64,000 bases of DNA from Ruminococcaceae bacterium UBA6434 (GCA_002437245.1 DJOQ01000050.1:1-64000); one strand, 5' to 3'. Numbered from the stretch's first letter, positions 8,254 to 16,719 are shown. The notes: generated by a model from the sequence alone, not told the origin. Translations and numbers: made by a program.

Positions 8254-9309
8254 TCAGCCTATTACGGTAGAGCCTGCATTGTCGCTTCTGACAAAGCCTA
8301 TCCAAGATTTACCGGTGTTGAGCTGAAGGTCGCTGCCATCCTCTGCCTGAAGCTTGAGGGGAGAAGATGCGTCGCCCTTTGTCCACTTGATATTTTCGTA
8401 TGTTCCGTTTGAAACGTAAACTCCGTTACCGCCTTTGAGGTCCCAGTCAACGTGCTTGGACGCATCAATGGGGCCTGTAACGCCCGTGTAAAGGATAATT
8501 ACGTTTGTAACAGCCATTGTGTTGCCGTCGGCATCCTTCATCGGGTCTGAATTCATATTGTTATAATAGAGGCCGTCCTCGGCGTTGTATTTGAATGTGT
8601 GCTTGTAATTGCCCGAAAATACCGCAAGTACCGAATTGCAGGTGCCGCCCGAGAGTGTTCTCTTTGACGAAGCAAAGGTAAACGGTGAGCCGTAACCCGA
8701 TTTAACGTCGGTGCGATAACCCTTTTCCGAAATGGCCTTTGAAAGATTTTCGCCTGTTGTGTAAGCGGTATGCTCTTTTGAGACCTTTCTCGCCTTGTCG
8801 CGGGCAAAGTAACTGCCTGCTTTCATTCCGTCGATGTCGTCAACTTTATCTGCGGAGATTTTGTCATAAGCGAGGTTGCTGCCGCCGAAATGAACATATA
8901 TGGCGTCGAAGCCCTCGGCAAGCTCAACATAGTCGTGACGTGCGCTTCTTGTGGGACCTATCTTCGGAGCCGAAGAGATGTCGGCATACATCCACATCAT
9001 TCTTGTGATGCCGCCCTCAACTTCGCCCTCAATTACAATATCGGGAGAACAAAGTCCCCATTGCGGACGCGCCTCGGGTGAATTTTCAACCATTACGCAT
9101 ACCGGACGCTTGCCTATGGCGCTTTCGGGGAGACCCGTAAGACCGGTAAGCGGATTTATATCGGCAGAAGCTGCCGCGGTGGTTTCGGGAGCCGCCGTGG
9201 TGTCCGCTTCAAAATCCTGCTGTTTTTTGCCGCAAGCAAAGAGCAGGCAGGCAGAGAGCAGAACGCAAATCGAAGCTGCCGAAAGTTTAAAAACTGTTTT
9301 TTTGCTCAT
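8254..9309 (-). CDS. YerB-like lipoprotein (DUF3048)
   Basis: A 351-residue predicted lipoprotein. The N-terminus has a basic MSKKT start, a hydrophobic core and a lipobox-like LFAC at about residue 22-25, so the Cys would be lipidated. A Thr/Ala-rich linker (DTTAAPETTAAA) follows, then a DUF3048 domain beginning INPLTGL and containing RPVCVMVENSPEARPQ and IGPTRSARH, all typical of the YerB family. The family is widespread in spore-forming Firmicutes and its biochemical role is not established. The ATG at 9309 is preceded by AAGGGGA. A longer frame starting at 9471 would overlap the EF-G paralogue and bury the signal peptide, so it is rejected. Confidence 0.88.
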   Translation of the reverse strand: MSKKTVFKLSAASICVLLSACLLFACGKKQQDFEADTTAAPETTAAASADINPLTGLTGLPESAIGKRPVCVMVENSPEARPQWGLCSPDIVIEGEVEGGITRMMWMYADISSAPKIGPTRSARHDYVELAEGFDAIYVHFGGSNLAYDKISADKVDDIDGMKAGSYFARDKARKVSKEHTAYTTGENLSKAISEKGYRTDVKSGYGSPFTFASSKRTLSGGTCNSVLAVFSGNYKHTFKYNAEDGLYYNNMNSDPMKDADGNTMAVTNVIILYTGVTGPIDASKHVDWDLKGGNGVYVSNGTYENIKWTKGDASSPLKLQAEDGSDLQLNTGKSWIGFVRSDNAGSTVIG

Positions 9310-9439
9310 TTTCAAATCCCCTTGAACTTTAAGTATTTGTACTATTCTACCATATTTGACGATTTTTTCAATACCAAACGGCAAAAAGAGGGGAACAATC
9401 CTTGCCGCAGCTCGGCAAAAACCGTTCCCCGATTGCTGT

Positions 9440-11512
9440 TTATTCTTCGTTTTCAGCCGCACGGTCGGCAATTACCTTGTCGGCAACCGGCTGCGGAGCC
9501 TGCTCGTAGCGTGCAAAAGTGAGGGTGTAGTGACCTCTGCCTGCCGTAACGGAGCGAAGCACCGTTGTGAAATCGCCCATTTCCGCTATCGGAACTTCGG
9601 CGGTAAGCTCCTGCATACCCTTTTCTTCCGACGCGCCCATTCCGAGAACTCTGCCGCGGCGCTTTGTAACGTCGCCCATAATGTCGCCGAGGTTTTCATC
9701 GGGCATATAGGCTGTCAAAGTGCCGATGGGTTCGAGTATGGCGACGCCGGCTTTCGGCATCGCATTTTTGAAAGCGAGCGAGGCGGCTGTCTTGAACGCC
9801 ATTTCCGAGGAGTCAACAGGGTGATACGAGCCGTCGTAAAGAGTGGCTTTAAGACCTACCATCGGATAGCCTGCCGCGAAGCCTTTAGCTACGCAATCGC
9901 GAAGTCCTTTTTCGACTGCCGGGAAGTAGTTTTTCGGAACGGCTCCGCCGACTACCGCGGTTTCAAATACGAGATCGTCGCTGTCGCACGGCTCAAATTT
10001 AATCCAAACATCGCCGAACTGACCGTGACCGCCGGACTGCTTTTTATGCTTGCCCTGTGCCTCTACGGTCTTTCTTATGGTTTCGCGGTACGCAACCTTC
10101 GGAAGCTCCAGTGTTACGTCCACGCCGAATTTGTTTTTAAGCTTTGAAACAATTACGTCAAGGTGCTGTTCGCCGAGACCCGAAAGAATTTGCTCTCTCG
10201 TCTCTTTGTTGAGCGCAAAGGTGATTGTCGGGTCCTCTTCCATAAGTCTTGTAAGACCTGCCGCCACTTTTTCTTCTTCGCCCTTCTTTGCGACCTTTAC
10301 CGCCATGGAAAGGCACGGCTTCGGGAAATCGACGCCTGCTAAGCGCAATATGTTTTTCGGGTCGCAGAGAGTGTCGCCCGTTTTAACGCCTGCCATTTTT
10401 GTGACGACGCCTATGTCGCCCGCGATAATTGCGGGGGCGTCCTCCTGCTTTGCACCCTTAACAAAGACTATCTTGCCCATTTTTTCGATTTCGCCCGTGC
10501 GGAAGTTGTATGCGACGGTGTCGGGTGCGAGCTTGCCGGAAACAACCTTGAAGAATGACATCTTGCCTACAAACGGGTCTGCTATCGTCTTAAAGCAGAT
10601 AGCCGCGAGAGGGCCGTTTTCGTCGCATGGCAAAAGCCCCTCTTCGCCGTTTTCATATACGCACTTTTCACCGGCATAGCCGTATGCTCCGGGAGCCGAC
10701 CACGCAAGACCGTAAAGAAGCTGATCCACGCCTGCGCACGTAAGACCCGACACGGCATATACGGGGTAAATCGAGCCGTCGAAAATGCCTATGCAAAGTC
10801 CCTTTAATATTTCCTCTTTGGTGAACTTTTCACCATCAAAGAATTTTTCCATAAGAGCGTCGTCGGTAGTTGCGACAGCCTCCATAAATGCCGAGGTCAT
10901 CTCTTCAATAACGCCGTCCTCGGGCACGGGAACTTTTGTCGCTTTGCCGTTTTCGTCGTATGAAAACGCCATACCCGTCATAAGATTAACGTAGCACTTT
11001 GTAATGTTGCCCTCCATATACGGGATTATCGTCGGGCAGAGCTTGTTGCCGTAAACCTCTTTTAAGGCGTCAAACGTCTTGTAAAAGTTTCTGTGGTCGG
11101 AATCGGTTTTGGTGATGGCAAAGAATTTCGCCGCACCCTTTTTTTCGGCGGCACGGAACGCTTTTTCCGTACCCACGTCAACGCCCGACCCTGCCGAAGT
11201 GACTATAAGCACCGCCTCGGCGGCTCTGACCGCTTCGGCTGCACCGCCCTCAAAGTCAAAAAGACCGGGAGCGTCTATGATATTGAGTTTTGTGTTATCC
11301 CATTCAAGCGCCGCCATAGCGGAAGAGACCGATGATTTGCGGCGTTTTTCCTCGGCGTCGAAGTCGAGAACGGTGTTGCCGTCGGCAACCTTGCCGAGTC
11401 TGTCCGTAGCGCCGGCTATGTAAAGCATAGCTTCGCACAGCGTGGTCTTGCCCTTTCCGCCGTGGCCGAGCACGGCAATGTTACGTATGTTGTTTGAAGT
11501 GTATGCCTTCAC
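9440..11512 (-). CDS. EF-G-like translational GTPase (FusA2 type)
   Basis: A 690-residue paralogue of elongation factor G with the full domain order: G domain, beta-barrel domain II, domains III, IV and V. The P-loop is GHGGKGKT (residues 16-23) and the G3 motif is IDAPG (about 79-83) rather than DTPGH. The G4 motif reads TKTD (134-137) instead of NKxD. These changes are typical of the second EF-G class, whose members often lack classical translocation activity and act in recycling, stress or unknown roles. The start is GTG at 11512, preceded by GGAGG. It has its own promoter and stands alone, not with the str operon. Confidence 0.9.
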   Translation of the reverse strand: MKAYTSNNIRNIAVLGHGGKGKTTLCEAMLYIAGATDRLGKVADGNTVLDFDAEEKRRKSSVSSAMAALEWDNTKLNIIDAPGLFDFEGGAAEAVRAAEAVLIVTSAGSGVDVGTEKAFRAAEKKGAAKFFAITKTDSDHRNFYKTFDALKEVYGNKLCPTIIPYMEGNITKCYVNLMTGMAFSYDENGKATKVPVPEDGVIEEMTSAFMEAVATTDDALMEKFFDGEKFTKEEILKGLCIGIFDGSIYPVYAVSGLTCAGVDQLLYGLAWSAPGAYGYAGEKCVYENGEEGLLPCDENGPLAAICFKTIADPFVGKMSFFKVVSGKLAPDTVAYNFRTGEIEKMGKIVFVKGAKQEDAPAIIAGDIGVVTKMAGVKTGDTLCDPKNILRLAGVDFPKPCLSMAVKVAKKGEEEKVAAGLTRLMEEDPTITFALNKETREQILSGLGEQHLDVIVSKLKNKFGVDVTLELPKVAYRETIRKTVEAQGKHKKQSGGHGQFGDVWIKFEPCDSDDLVFETAVVGGAVPKNYFPAVEKGLRDCVAKGFAAGYPMVGLKATLYDGSYHPVDSSEMAFKTAASLAFKNAMPKAGVAILEPIGTLTAYMPDENLGDIMGDVTKRRGRVLGMGASEEKGMQELTAEVPIAEMGDFTTVLRSVTAGRGHYTLTFARYEQAPQPVADKVIADRAAENEE

Positions 11513-11585
11513 AGGATTTTCCTCCTAAAATAGATATTACCGCTGTTTATGTATTATTCATAATAGTTTGAGCCGGTATGTTGAA

Positions 11586-11614
11586 ATTATAGCACAATTG
11601 CCCAATAATAGCAA
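11586..11614 (-). promoter_or_regulatory. Promoter of the EF-G-like gene
   Basis: The minus strand shows TTGCTA (11609-11614), 17 bp, then TATAAT (11586-11591), with a TGC just before the -10 (extended -10). The start codon is at 11512. It is divergent from the murL promoter. Confidence 0.7.
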
Positions 11615-11659
11615 TTACTATTTTATTAAATTATAAGAAATGTTAATTTTTCCGTTTTC

Positions 11660-11688
11660 TTGCTTTTTTTATATTAAATTAGTATAAT
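11660..11688 (+). promoter_or_regulatory. Promoter of the murL-murD2-like operon
   Basis: TTGCTT (11660-11665), 17 bp, then TATAAT (11683-11688). A GGGAGG ribosome binding site and the ATG at 11716 follow closely. Confidence 0.7.
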
Positions 11689-11715
11689 AATATGAATGAA
11701 TTTGGGAGGTAAAAA

Positions 11716-13113
11716 ATGCCTAACGATAAATTTTCGCTCTTCAGGGAGCAGTACAAGACCTTTACCTATGAAAATTATCATATTTCACGTGACGAAGAGT
11801 ATATAACCGTTTCGTTTGATTTTAAAATAGACGGTCTCTGCGAATTTCATCCGCAAACAAAAATAAAAATTGCGGAGGAAAGCTGTCTCAACGACTTTTC
11901 GTCTCCCACGGCGCAAAATATCGTTTTTTCGCTCGGTATGGTGGAGCTTGTCAGCTACTGGAAAACCGCCTGCCCGAAAAACGTAATTGTAAAATGCGGC
12001 TCTTTGAGCGACAGGCAAAAGGAATTTTGGAAACAGCTGTATTTCGGCGGACTGTCGGAGTTTTTCTATATTAACGGTATCGACGCCGACAAAGAGACGT
12101 TTATGACCCTTGTCTGCGACGAAGAGCCGGCTGCTGCCGCCGAGCTCTGCTACAATACCGCCGGTATCAACCTTATTCCGGTAGGCGGCGGAAAGGACAG
12201 CGCCGTTACAGCCGAGCTTTTAAAGCCGTTCGGCAAAAAGAATAAGTTTTTCACGGTAAACGACCAGCCGGCGCGCACCGAAACGGTTGTTGCCGCAGGC
12301 TACGGCGAGGGCGATATAATAAGGACTTACCGCACAATAGATAAAAATTTACTGGAGCTCAACAAAAAGGGATTTTTAAACGGTCACACGCCGTTTTCGG
12401 CAATCGTGGCCTTCCTCTCGCTGTATTGCGCCTATCTCATAGGCGGTGAATACATCGTCCTCTCGAACGAATCGAGTGCAAATTCGGGCAATATTGAGGG
12501 CAGAGAAGTAAACCACCAGTATTCAAAGTCATACAGATTTGAAAACGATTTCACCGAATATGTCGGCGAAAATCTGCTTTCGGGCATACGCTATTTCAGC
12601 CTTTTAAGGCCGTTTTCGGAGTTGCAGATTGCAAAGCAGTTTGCGCTTTTGCCGCAGTATCACAAGGTTTTCCGCAGCTGCAACCGCGGCAGCAAGAAAA
12701 ATATATGGTGCTGTAAGTGCGCCAAATGCCTTTTTGTTTATTCGATATTATCGCCGTTTTTGCCGCTTTCGACTCTTACGGATATTTTCGGCAGCGAGAT
12801 GCTGTCGGACGAGAGCTTAAAGGATATTTTCGACGGACTTGTGGGCTTCACACCCGTAAAGCCGTTTGAGTGCGTCGGCACGGTAAGCGAGATAAATTAT
12901 GCCCTTATGCTCACGGCGCAGCGGTTCATAAAGGAAGACAAAAAGATGCCTTATTTGCTCGATTATTTTTATAAAAAAGCGGATAAGAGCGTCTTAGATA
13001 AAAATTTACTAAACGAGTATAATCCCGTAAACAATGTTCCCGAGGACTTTTTGTTTGCTGTTAAGGAGATGTATGAAAATGTATCAGAGTGCGGCTCAGA
13101 TGTTCAAGGATAA
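11716..13113 (+). CDS. murL: Probable MurL: UDP-MurNAc-L-Ala-L-Glu epimerase (PP-loop family)
   Basis: A 465-residue soluble protein with a pyrophosphatase P-loop, PVGGGKDSAVT (about residues 155-165), as in ATP-pyrophosphatases that release AMP and PPi. Further marks are HTPFSAI, LSNESSANSGN (about 249-259) and a Cys cluster, NIWCCKCAKC (about 329-338). The known MurL of Xanthomonas is an ATP-dependent enzyme that inverts the terminal L-Glu of UDP-MurNAc-L-Ala-L-Glu and is encoded beside a MurD variant. Here the next gene is a MurD-like ligase that overlaps by 35 bp, which strongly supports this call. The start has a GGGAGG site and a good promoter. The assignment rests on family features and context; another PP-loop function cannot be excluded. 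Confidence 0.75.
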   Translation: MPNDKFSLFREQYKTFTYENYHISRDEEYITVSFDFKIDGLCEFHPQTKIKIAEESCLNDFSSPTAQNIVFSLGMVELVSYWKTACPKNVIVKCGSLSDRQKEFWKQLYFGGLSEFFYINGIDADKETFMTLVCDEEPAAAAELCYNTAGINLIPVGGGKDSAVTAELLKPFGKKNKFFTVNDQPARTETVVAAGYGEGDIIRTYRTIDKNLLELNKKGFLNGHTPFSAIVAFLSLYCAYLIGGEYIVLSNESSANSGNIEGREVNHQYSKSYRFENDFTEYVGENLLSGIRYFSLLRPFSELQIAKQFALLPQYHKVFRSCNRGSKKNIWCCKCAKCLFVYSILSPFLPLSTLTDIFGSEMLSDESLKDIFDGLVGFTPVKPFECVGTVSEINYALMLTAQRFIKEDKKMPYLLDYFYKKADKSVLDKNLLNEYNPVNNVPEDFLFAVKEMYENVSECGSDVQG

Positions 13114-14374
13114 AAAAGTGCTTATTCTCGGCTTCGGCAGAGAGGGCGTTTCAACGTATCGGTTTATACGCAGTATGTATCCCGATATGCACTTAACCGT
13201 TGCCGACAAAAACAAGGTAAAGCTCGACGACAAAAACGTCACGCTCATTTGCGGCGACAGCTATATGGACAGCTTAAACGACTTCGACATAGTTATGAAA
13301 TCCCCCGGCATAGCCTTTTTGGATGTGGATATAAAAGACGGAACACTGGTTACCTGCCAAACCGATTTGTTTTTGAAATTTGCGCCGTGCCGCAAGGTGG
13401 GCATAACAGGTTCAAAGGGCAAAACCACAACCTCTACGCTGATTTACGATATGCTTAAAGAGGGCGGATTTGACGCTCGCCTTATAGGAAATATCGGAGT
13501 ACCAGTGCTCGAAGATATTAACACGGTCACGCCCGATACGATAGCGGTTATCGAGATGTCGTCGCATCAGCTCGAATTTACCTCGTCCTCACCCGAGGTT
13601 GCGGTGCTCACCAATATTTATGAGGAGCATCTTGACCACTACCGCGACGGTTTTCGCGGCTACGTAAATGCGAAGCTCAATATAGTCCGCTGGCAAAAAG
13701 AGGACGATACCTTTATTTACAATGCAACACAGGGACTTGACGGTCTTTGCGACCTCGGCAAAATCAAATCACACAAGGTCGGCGTAAAAAAGGACGCACC
13801 CATGCCCTTTAACGTGCAAAACGAGCATCTTCTCGGCGAGCATAACAGGCAAGATATACTTTTTGCCTTTGAGGCGGCAAAGCATTTCGGCGTGGACGCG
13901 GCTACCGCCGAAAGAGCAATTAAAAAATTCAACGGCATAGAGCACCGTATGGAAAAAGTCGGCACCTTCCGCGGAATAACCTTTTACAACGATTGCATTG
14001 CGACTATACCGCACGCCGTGGAGTGCGCCGCAGAAGCACTTAAAAATGTGGATACGCTGATTTTCGGCGGTATGGACAGAGGTCTTGATTACGGCGAATT
14101 TGAAAATTATTTAAAGAAAAGCAATATTAAAAATCTGATAGGCACTCCAGAGACGGGTCATAAGATCTGTGATAAAATCGAGGGTGCGCCCCAAAAAAAC
14201 GTGTATAAGGCTTCGGACCTTGAATCGGCGGTAAAAAAGGCGTATGAGGTAACCGAAAAGGGGAAAATCTGCCTGCTTTCGCCTGCCGCTTCAAGCTATA
14301 ACTGCTATAAAAACTTTGAGGAAAAGGGCAAGCATTACAAAAAGCTTGTCCGCGAATACGGAAAAGAAGATTAA
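13079..14374 (+). CDS. murD2: MurD-like ligase, probable MurD2 (L-glutamate adding)
   Basis: A 431-residue Mur ligase. It has an N-terminal Rossmann-like motif GFGREGVS (18-25), the ATP loop GITGSKGKTTT (108-118), EMSSHQLE (159-166) and the C-terminal SPAASSYNCYKNFEEKG. In ordinary MurD the acceptor D-Glu is held by residues including the Lys of NDSKATN and the Lys of GGxDK. Here these read NDCIATIP (304-311) and GGMDRG (330-335), so both lysines are changed. With the murL-like gene directly upstream this points to MurD2, which adds L-Glu to UDP-MurNAc-L-Ala in the cytoplasm. ATG codons at 13073 and 13079 share one AAGGAG; 13079 is chosen for its 10-nt spacing. The overlap suggests translational coupling. 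Confidence 0.78.
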   Translation: MYQSAAQMFKDKKVLILGFGREGVSTYRFIRSMYPDMHLTVADKNKVKLDDKNVTLICGDSYMDSLNDFDIVMKSPGIAFLDVDIKDGTLVTCQTDLFLKFAPCRKVGITGSKGKTTTSTLIYDMLKEGGFDARLIGNIGVPVLEDINTVTPDTIAVIEMSSHQLEFTSSSPEVAVLTNIYEEHLDHYRDGFRGYVNAKLNIVRWQKEDDTFIYNATQGLDGLCDLGKIKSHKVGVKKDAPMPFNVQNEHLLGEHNRQDILFAFEAAKHFGVDAATAERAIKKFNGIEHRMEKVGTFRGITFYNDCIATIPHAVECAAEALKNVDTLIFGGMDRGLDYGEFENYLKKSNIKNLIGTPETGHKICDKIEGAPQKNVYKASDLESAVKKAYEVTEKGKICLLSPAASSYNCYKNFEEKGKHYKKLVREYGKED

Positions 14375-14390
14375 ACACCATAAAAGCAAA

Positions 14391-14435
14391 AGGACTTCGG
14401 CAAAGGCGGTATTATCTGCTGCCGAAGTCTTAAAA
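14391..14435. terminator. Terminator between convergent murD2 and M14-like genes
   Basis: A perfect 10-bp stem GACTTCGGCA / TGCCGAAGTC with a 17-nt loop. T-rich sequence flanks it on the minus strand (CTTTTGCTTTTA), and a short T/A stretch on the plus strand. Confidence 0.7.
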
Positions 14436-14524
14436 ATCAGAAATATCAAGGCGCGGTTTTTTTATGTTGACCGGTCGTAAACAACATTCGCTCCAAGGCA
14501 AAAAGAGTGTTAGTTAAAAATTGA

Positions 14525-15412
14525 CTACATTATTGCGCCGAGCGTCAGCGTCTCTTCAAGTCGGTTATAAAGGAAGTCAAAATCCTCTAACGGTATGTTC
14601 TCGCGGTTCCCGAGCGAGACTTCAAATGCCGGTCTGCGGTGCTTTTCGTTGAACCACTCGCAAAATGTTCCGAGCCGATCTTTTTCTTCCTTGCGGCAGA
14701 GCGGATAGCCGCTCACGGAGGAGAGCACCTTTGCCATCATCGCGGTCTCCGAGAGGTTGTCATATTGTTCGCTCCAATATATTCTTTCGCCGCCTACGGA
14801 GAGGCAAAACGCATATCTGAAAAGCTCGTTTTCGCAGAGATTCGATATCGCCTTTGTCTCGGGTTCGCTCTCGGGCGACGGTCCTGCGTAAAACTGCGGC
14901 GACGGACTCGAAAAAGACAGGTCGTCGTATATGATTTCGTTGTGCCGAAATTTAAAATTACGCGAAATGTCAACGCCGCGCGCGTTGGCGTTCCACTTTG
15001 AGTAATCGCCCTTTGCCGCACGGGCAACAAGTCCTGCATAGACCCCTGCGCCGTCGGCTCTCTTTGACGCTATATCCAAGGCGTCGGGTGAAACGAGCGG
15101 AACTATCGTCACTTTGCGGTTTTGGAGAGACTTGCGTATTTTCACGGCGCTTATTTTTTTATCATTTTTATAGGCGTCGCACATTTTTTCAAAGAAGCGA
15201 AGCAGCAACAGCGTTGTCATTTGCTCTTTTCCGCGCATACCGCCGAGAAACAGCACGTTTTCGCTGCCGTCGCCGAGGCTCATCGAAAACACGGCTTTAC
15301 CTGCCCAGCTTCTTCCGATAACCTCAAATCCGGCAAAGCCGTATTCGCTTCTCAAAAGCGATATCATATTTTTCACAGAGTCGTATGTAAGCGGTTCGGG
15401 TTTAACAATCAT
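14525..15412 (-). CDS. M14 zinc carboxypeptidase-like protein, zinc ligands apparently lost
   Basis: A 295-residue protein with the fold markers of M14 peptidases, some of which cut D-Glu-DAP bonds in peptidoglycan. GGMRGKEQ (about residues 57-64) aligns with the usual GGxHGRE zinc motif, ANARGVDISRNF (about 142-153) with the substrate-binding NxRGVDLNRNF, and LSVGGERIYW with LHxxGxxIYW. The first zinc His is Arg60 and the second is Ser205, while Glu63 and the C-terminal catalytic-type Glu264 (in AFEVS) remain. It therefore probably cannot bind zinc normally and may be a binding or regulatory pseudoenzyme. No signal peptide is seen. ATG 15412 is preferred to an upstream TTG; no strong ribosome site is visible for either. 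Confidence 0.7.
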   Translation of the reverse strand: MIVKPEPLTYDSVKNMISLLRSEYGFAGFEVIGRSWAGKAVFSMSLGDGSENVLFLGGMRGKEQMTTLLLLRFFEKMCDAYKNDKKISAVKIRKSLQNRKVTIVPLVSPDALDIASKRADGAGVYAGLVARAAKGDYSKWNANARGVDISRNFKFRHNEIIYDDLSFSSPSPQFYAGPSPESEPETKAISNLCENELFRYAFCLSVGGERIYWSEQYDNLSETAMMAKVLSSVSGYPLCRKEEKDRLGTFCEWFNEKHRRPAFEVSLGNRENIPLEDFDFLYNRLEETLTLGAIM

Positions 15413-15509
15413 TTTTATCAACTGCTTTCTTTTTTATCTCAGCGCCTGCCCGAGATATTACATCGGGTATAACACTAACAATATATATTCCGAACGGAGT
15501 GAAAATATT

Positions 15510-16052
15510 ATGGACATGACCGAAAAAACTTTAAAACAGGATTATAAATTTCGCGGACGCATTGTAAATATGCGCGTTGACGAGGCTTTGATGCCCGACG
15601 GCACAACGGCTTTGCGCGAGGTTGTGGAGCATAACGGCGGAGTGTGCGTTGCGCCTCTCACAGAGGACGGCGAGCTTATATTTGTAAGGCAGTTTCGCTA
15701 TCCTTACTCGGAAGTGCTCTTAGAGCTGCCGGCAGGCAAGCTTGAAAAGGGCGAGGACCCGTTCCTTGCAGGCAAGCGCGAATTAAAAGAGGAGACCGGC
15801 GCTACCGCACGCAGCTATATTTCGCTCGGGAATTTGTATCCGTCACCCGGCTACTGCGGCGAAATAATACATATGTATCTCGCAAAAGGGCTTACCTTCG
15901 GCGAACAGCACCTTGATAAGGACGAATTTCTCGAGGTTGAGAAAATTCCTTTGCAAAAGGCATTTGAAATGGTTATGAATAACCAAATAACCGACAGCAA
16001 AACACAGGTGGGTATAGTAAAAACCTATTATCTCGAAAACGGAAAGTATTGA
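15510..16052 (+). CDS. Nudix hydrolase, ADP-ribose pyrophosphatase type
   Basis: A 180-residue Nudix enzyme, probably hydrolysing ADP-ribose to AMP and ribose-5-phosphate. The Nudix box is complete: it starts at the G of GKLEKGED and includes RELKEETG (about residues 72-94), giving the Mg2+-binding REx2EE core. VRQFRYP and LELPAGKLE before it, and YPSPGYCGE after it, are typical of the NudF/ADPRase subfamily. A GGAG-type ribosome site precedes the ATG at 15510; the ATG at 15516 is an alternative. It stands alone, divergent from the M14-like gene. Confidence 0.9.
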   Translation: MDMTEKTLKQDYKFRGRIVNMRVDEALMPDGTTALREVVEHNGGVCVAPLTEDGELIFVRQFRYPYSEVLLELPAGKLEKGEDPFLAGKRELKEETGATARSYISLGNLYPSPGYCGEIIHMYLAKGLTFGEQHLDKDEFLEVEKIPLQKAFEMVMNNQITDSKTQVGIVKTYYLENGKY

Positions 16053-16116
16053 CAAAACGAAAAGTATTGAAGAAATAAAAAGCGTTGACCGAATCGGTAA
16101 TTATGCCACCCTCAAG

Positions 16117-16393
16117 CACCGCAGGTGACTGAGGGATTTTATGGCTCCCTTGTAAAGGGAGCTGGCTACGAACGAAGTGAGTAGACTGAGGGATTATTCA
16201 GGCTCCCTTGTAAAGGGTGATTCCCCACAGTGTGGGGAAATGTCACGAAGTGACAAAAGGGACTCTCTCCGGTTAGGAGCTGCCACCGTAGGTGACTGAG
16301 GGATTAAAAAGCAAAGCACATTCTATTAAAATTCCATATAAACCCCAAGAAATCCCTCCGAGTTGCATTGCGAGGCCCTCCTCCCTTTACAAG
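16117..16393 (+). repeat. Dispersed two-hairpin repeat, locus 2
   Basis: About three units of the same repeat family as at 7769-8098, now in the plus orientation: GGCTCCCTTGTAAAGGGAGC-like palindromes, variable hairpins such as CTACGAACGAAGTGAGTAG, and ACTGAGGGATT ends. It shares with locus 1 the long segment containing TTCCCCACAGTGTGGGGAA and TGTCACGAAGTGACA. The two loci therefore form an inverted pair around about 8 kb. The 16053-16719 gap also holds a terminator (16415-16465) and an A/G-rich stretch on the minus strand (16473-16719) in which I see no gene. Confidence 0.85.
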
Positions 16394-16414
16394 AACGATA
16401 TTATTTTTGATACA

Positions 16415-16465
16415 AGAAAAAGCAAACCCATCAGATAAGCCGAGGCTCATCTGATGGGTTTAACG
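16415..16465 (-). terminator. Terminator downstream of the guaB-galU operon
   Basis: A perfect 13-bp stem AAACCCATCAGAT / ATCTGATGGGTTT with a 12-nt loop. On the minus strand it is followed by GCTTTTTC, so it should end the operon whose last gene, galU, stops at 16720. Confidence 0.8.
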
Positions 16466-16719
16466 TATTATTGTGCTAAGATGTTATTTTAAAGCAAAAC
16501 CGCCTTATAAACGCTCAGCCAAAGGTGTCCTGTTTTTTGGCTTTTTCAACGCTTTTTACGGCGTTTTTGCCGTACCTTTGCTGCGTTTTCTCAAAGCTAT
16601 TTTTCTTTGCGGCGCTTTTGACATTCACGCTGCGCGGCTTTTTCTGAATTTTTGCCGTGCTTTTTCTGGCGCTCCGTCAAAGCTTTTCGCAGCATTTTAC
16701 AGACGCTTTTCGAGGCTTA

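Noticed and set aside
9356..10147. A 263-codon plus-strand frame opposite the EF-G-like gene
   Set aside because: It lies antisense to a clear EF-G gene, has no ribosome binding site, and its product is Arg/Cys-rich without any domain. It is a shadow of the codon pattern on the other strand.
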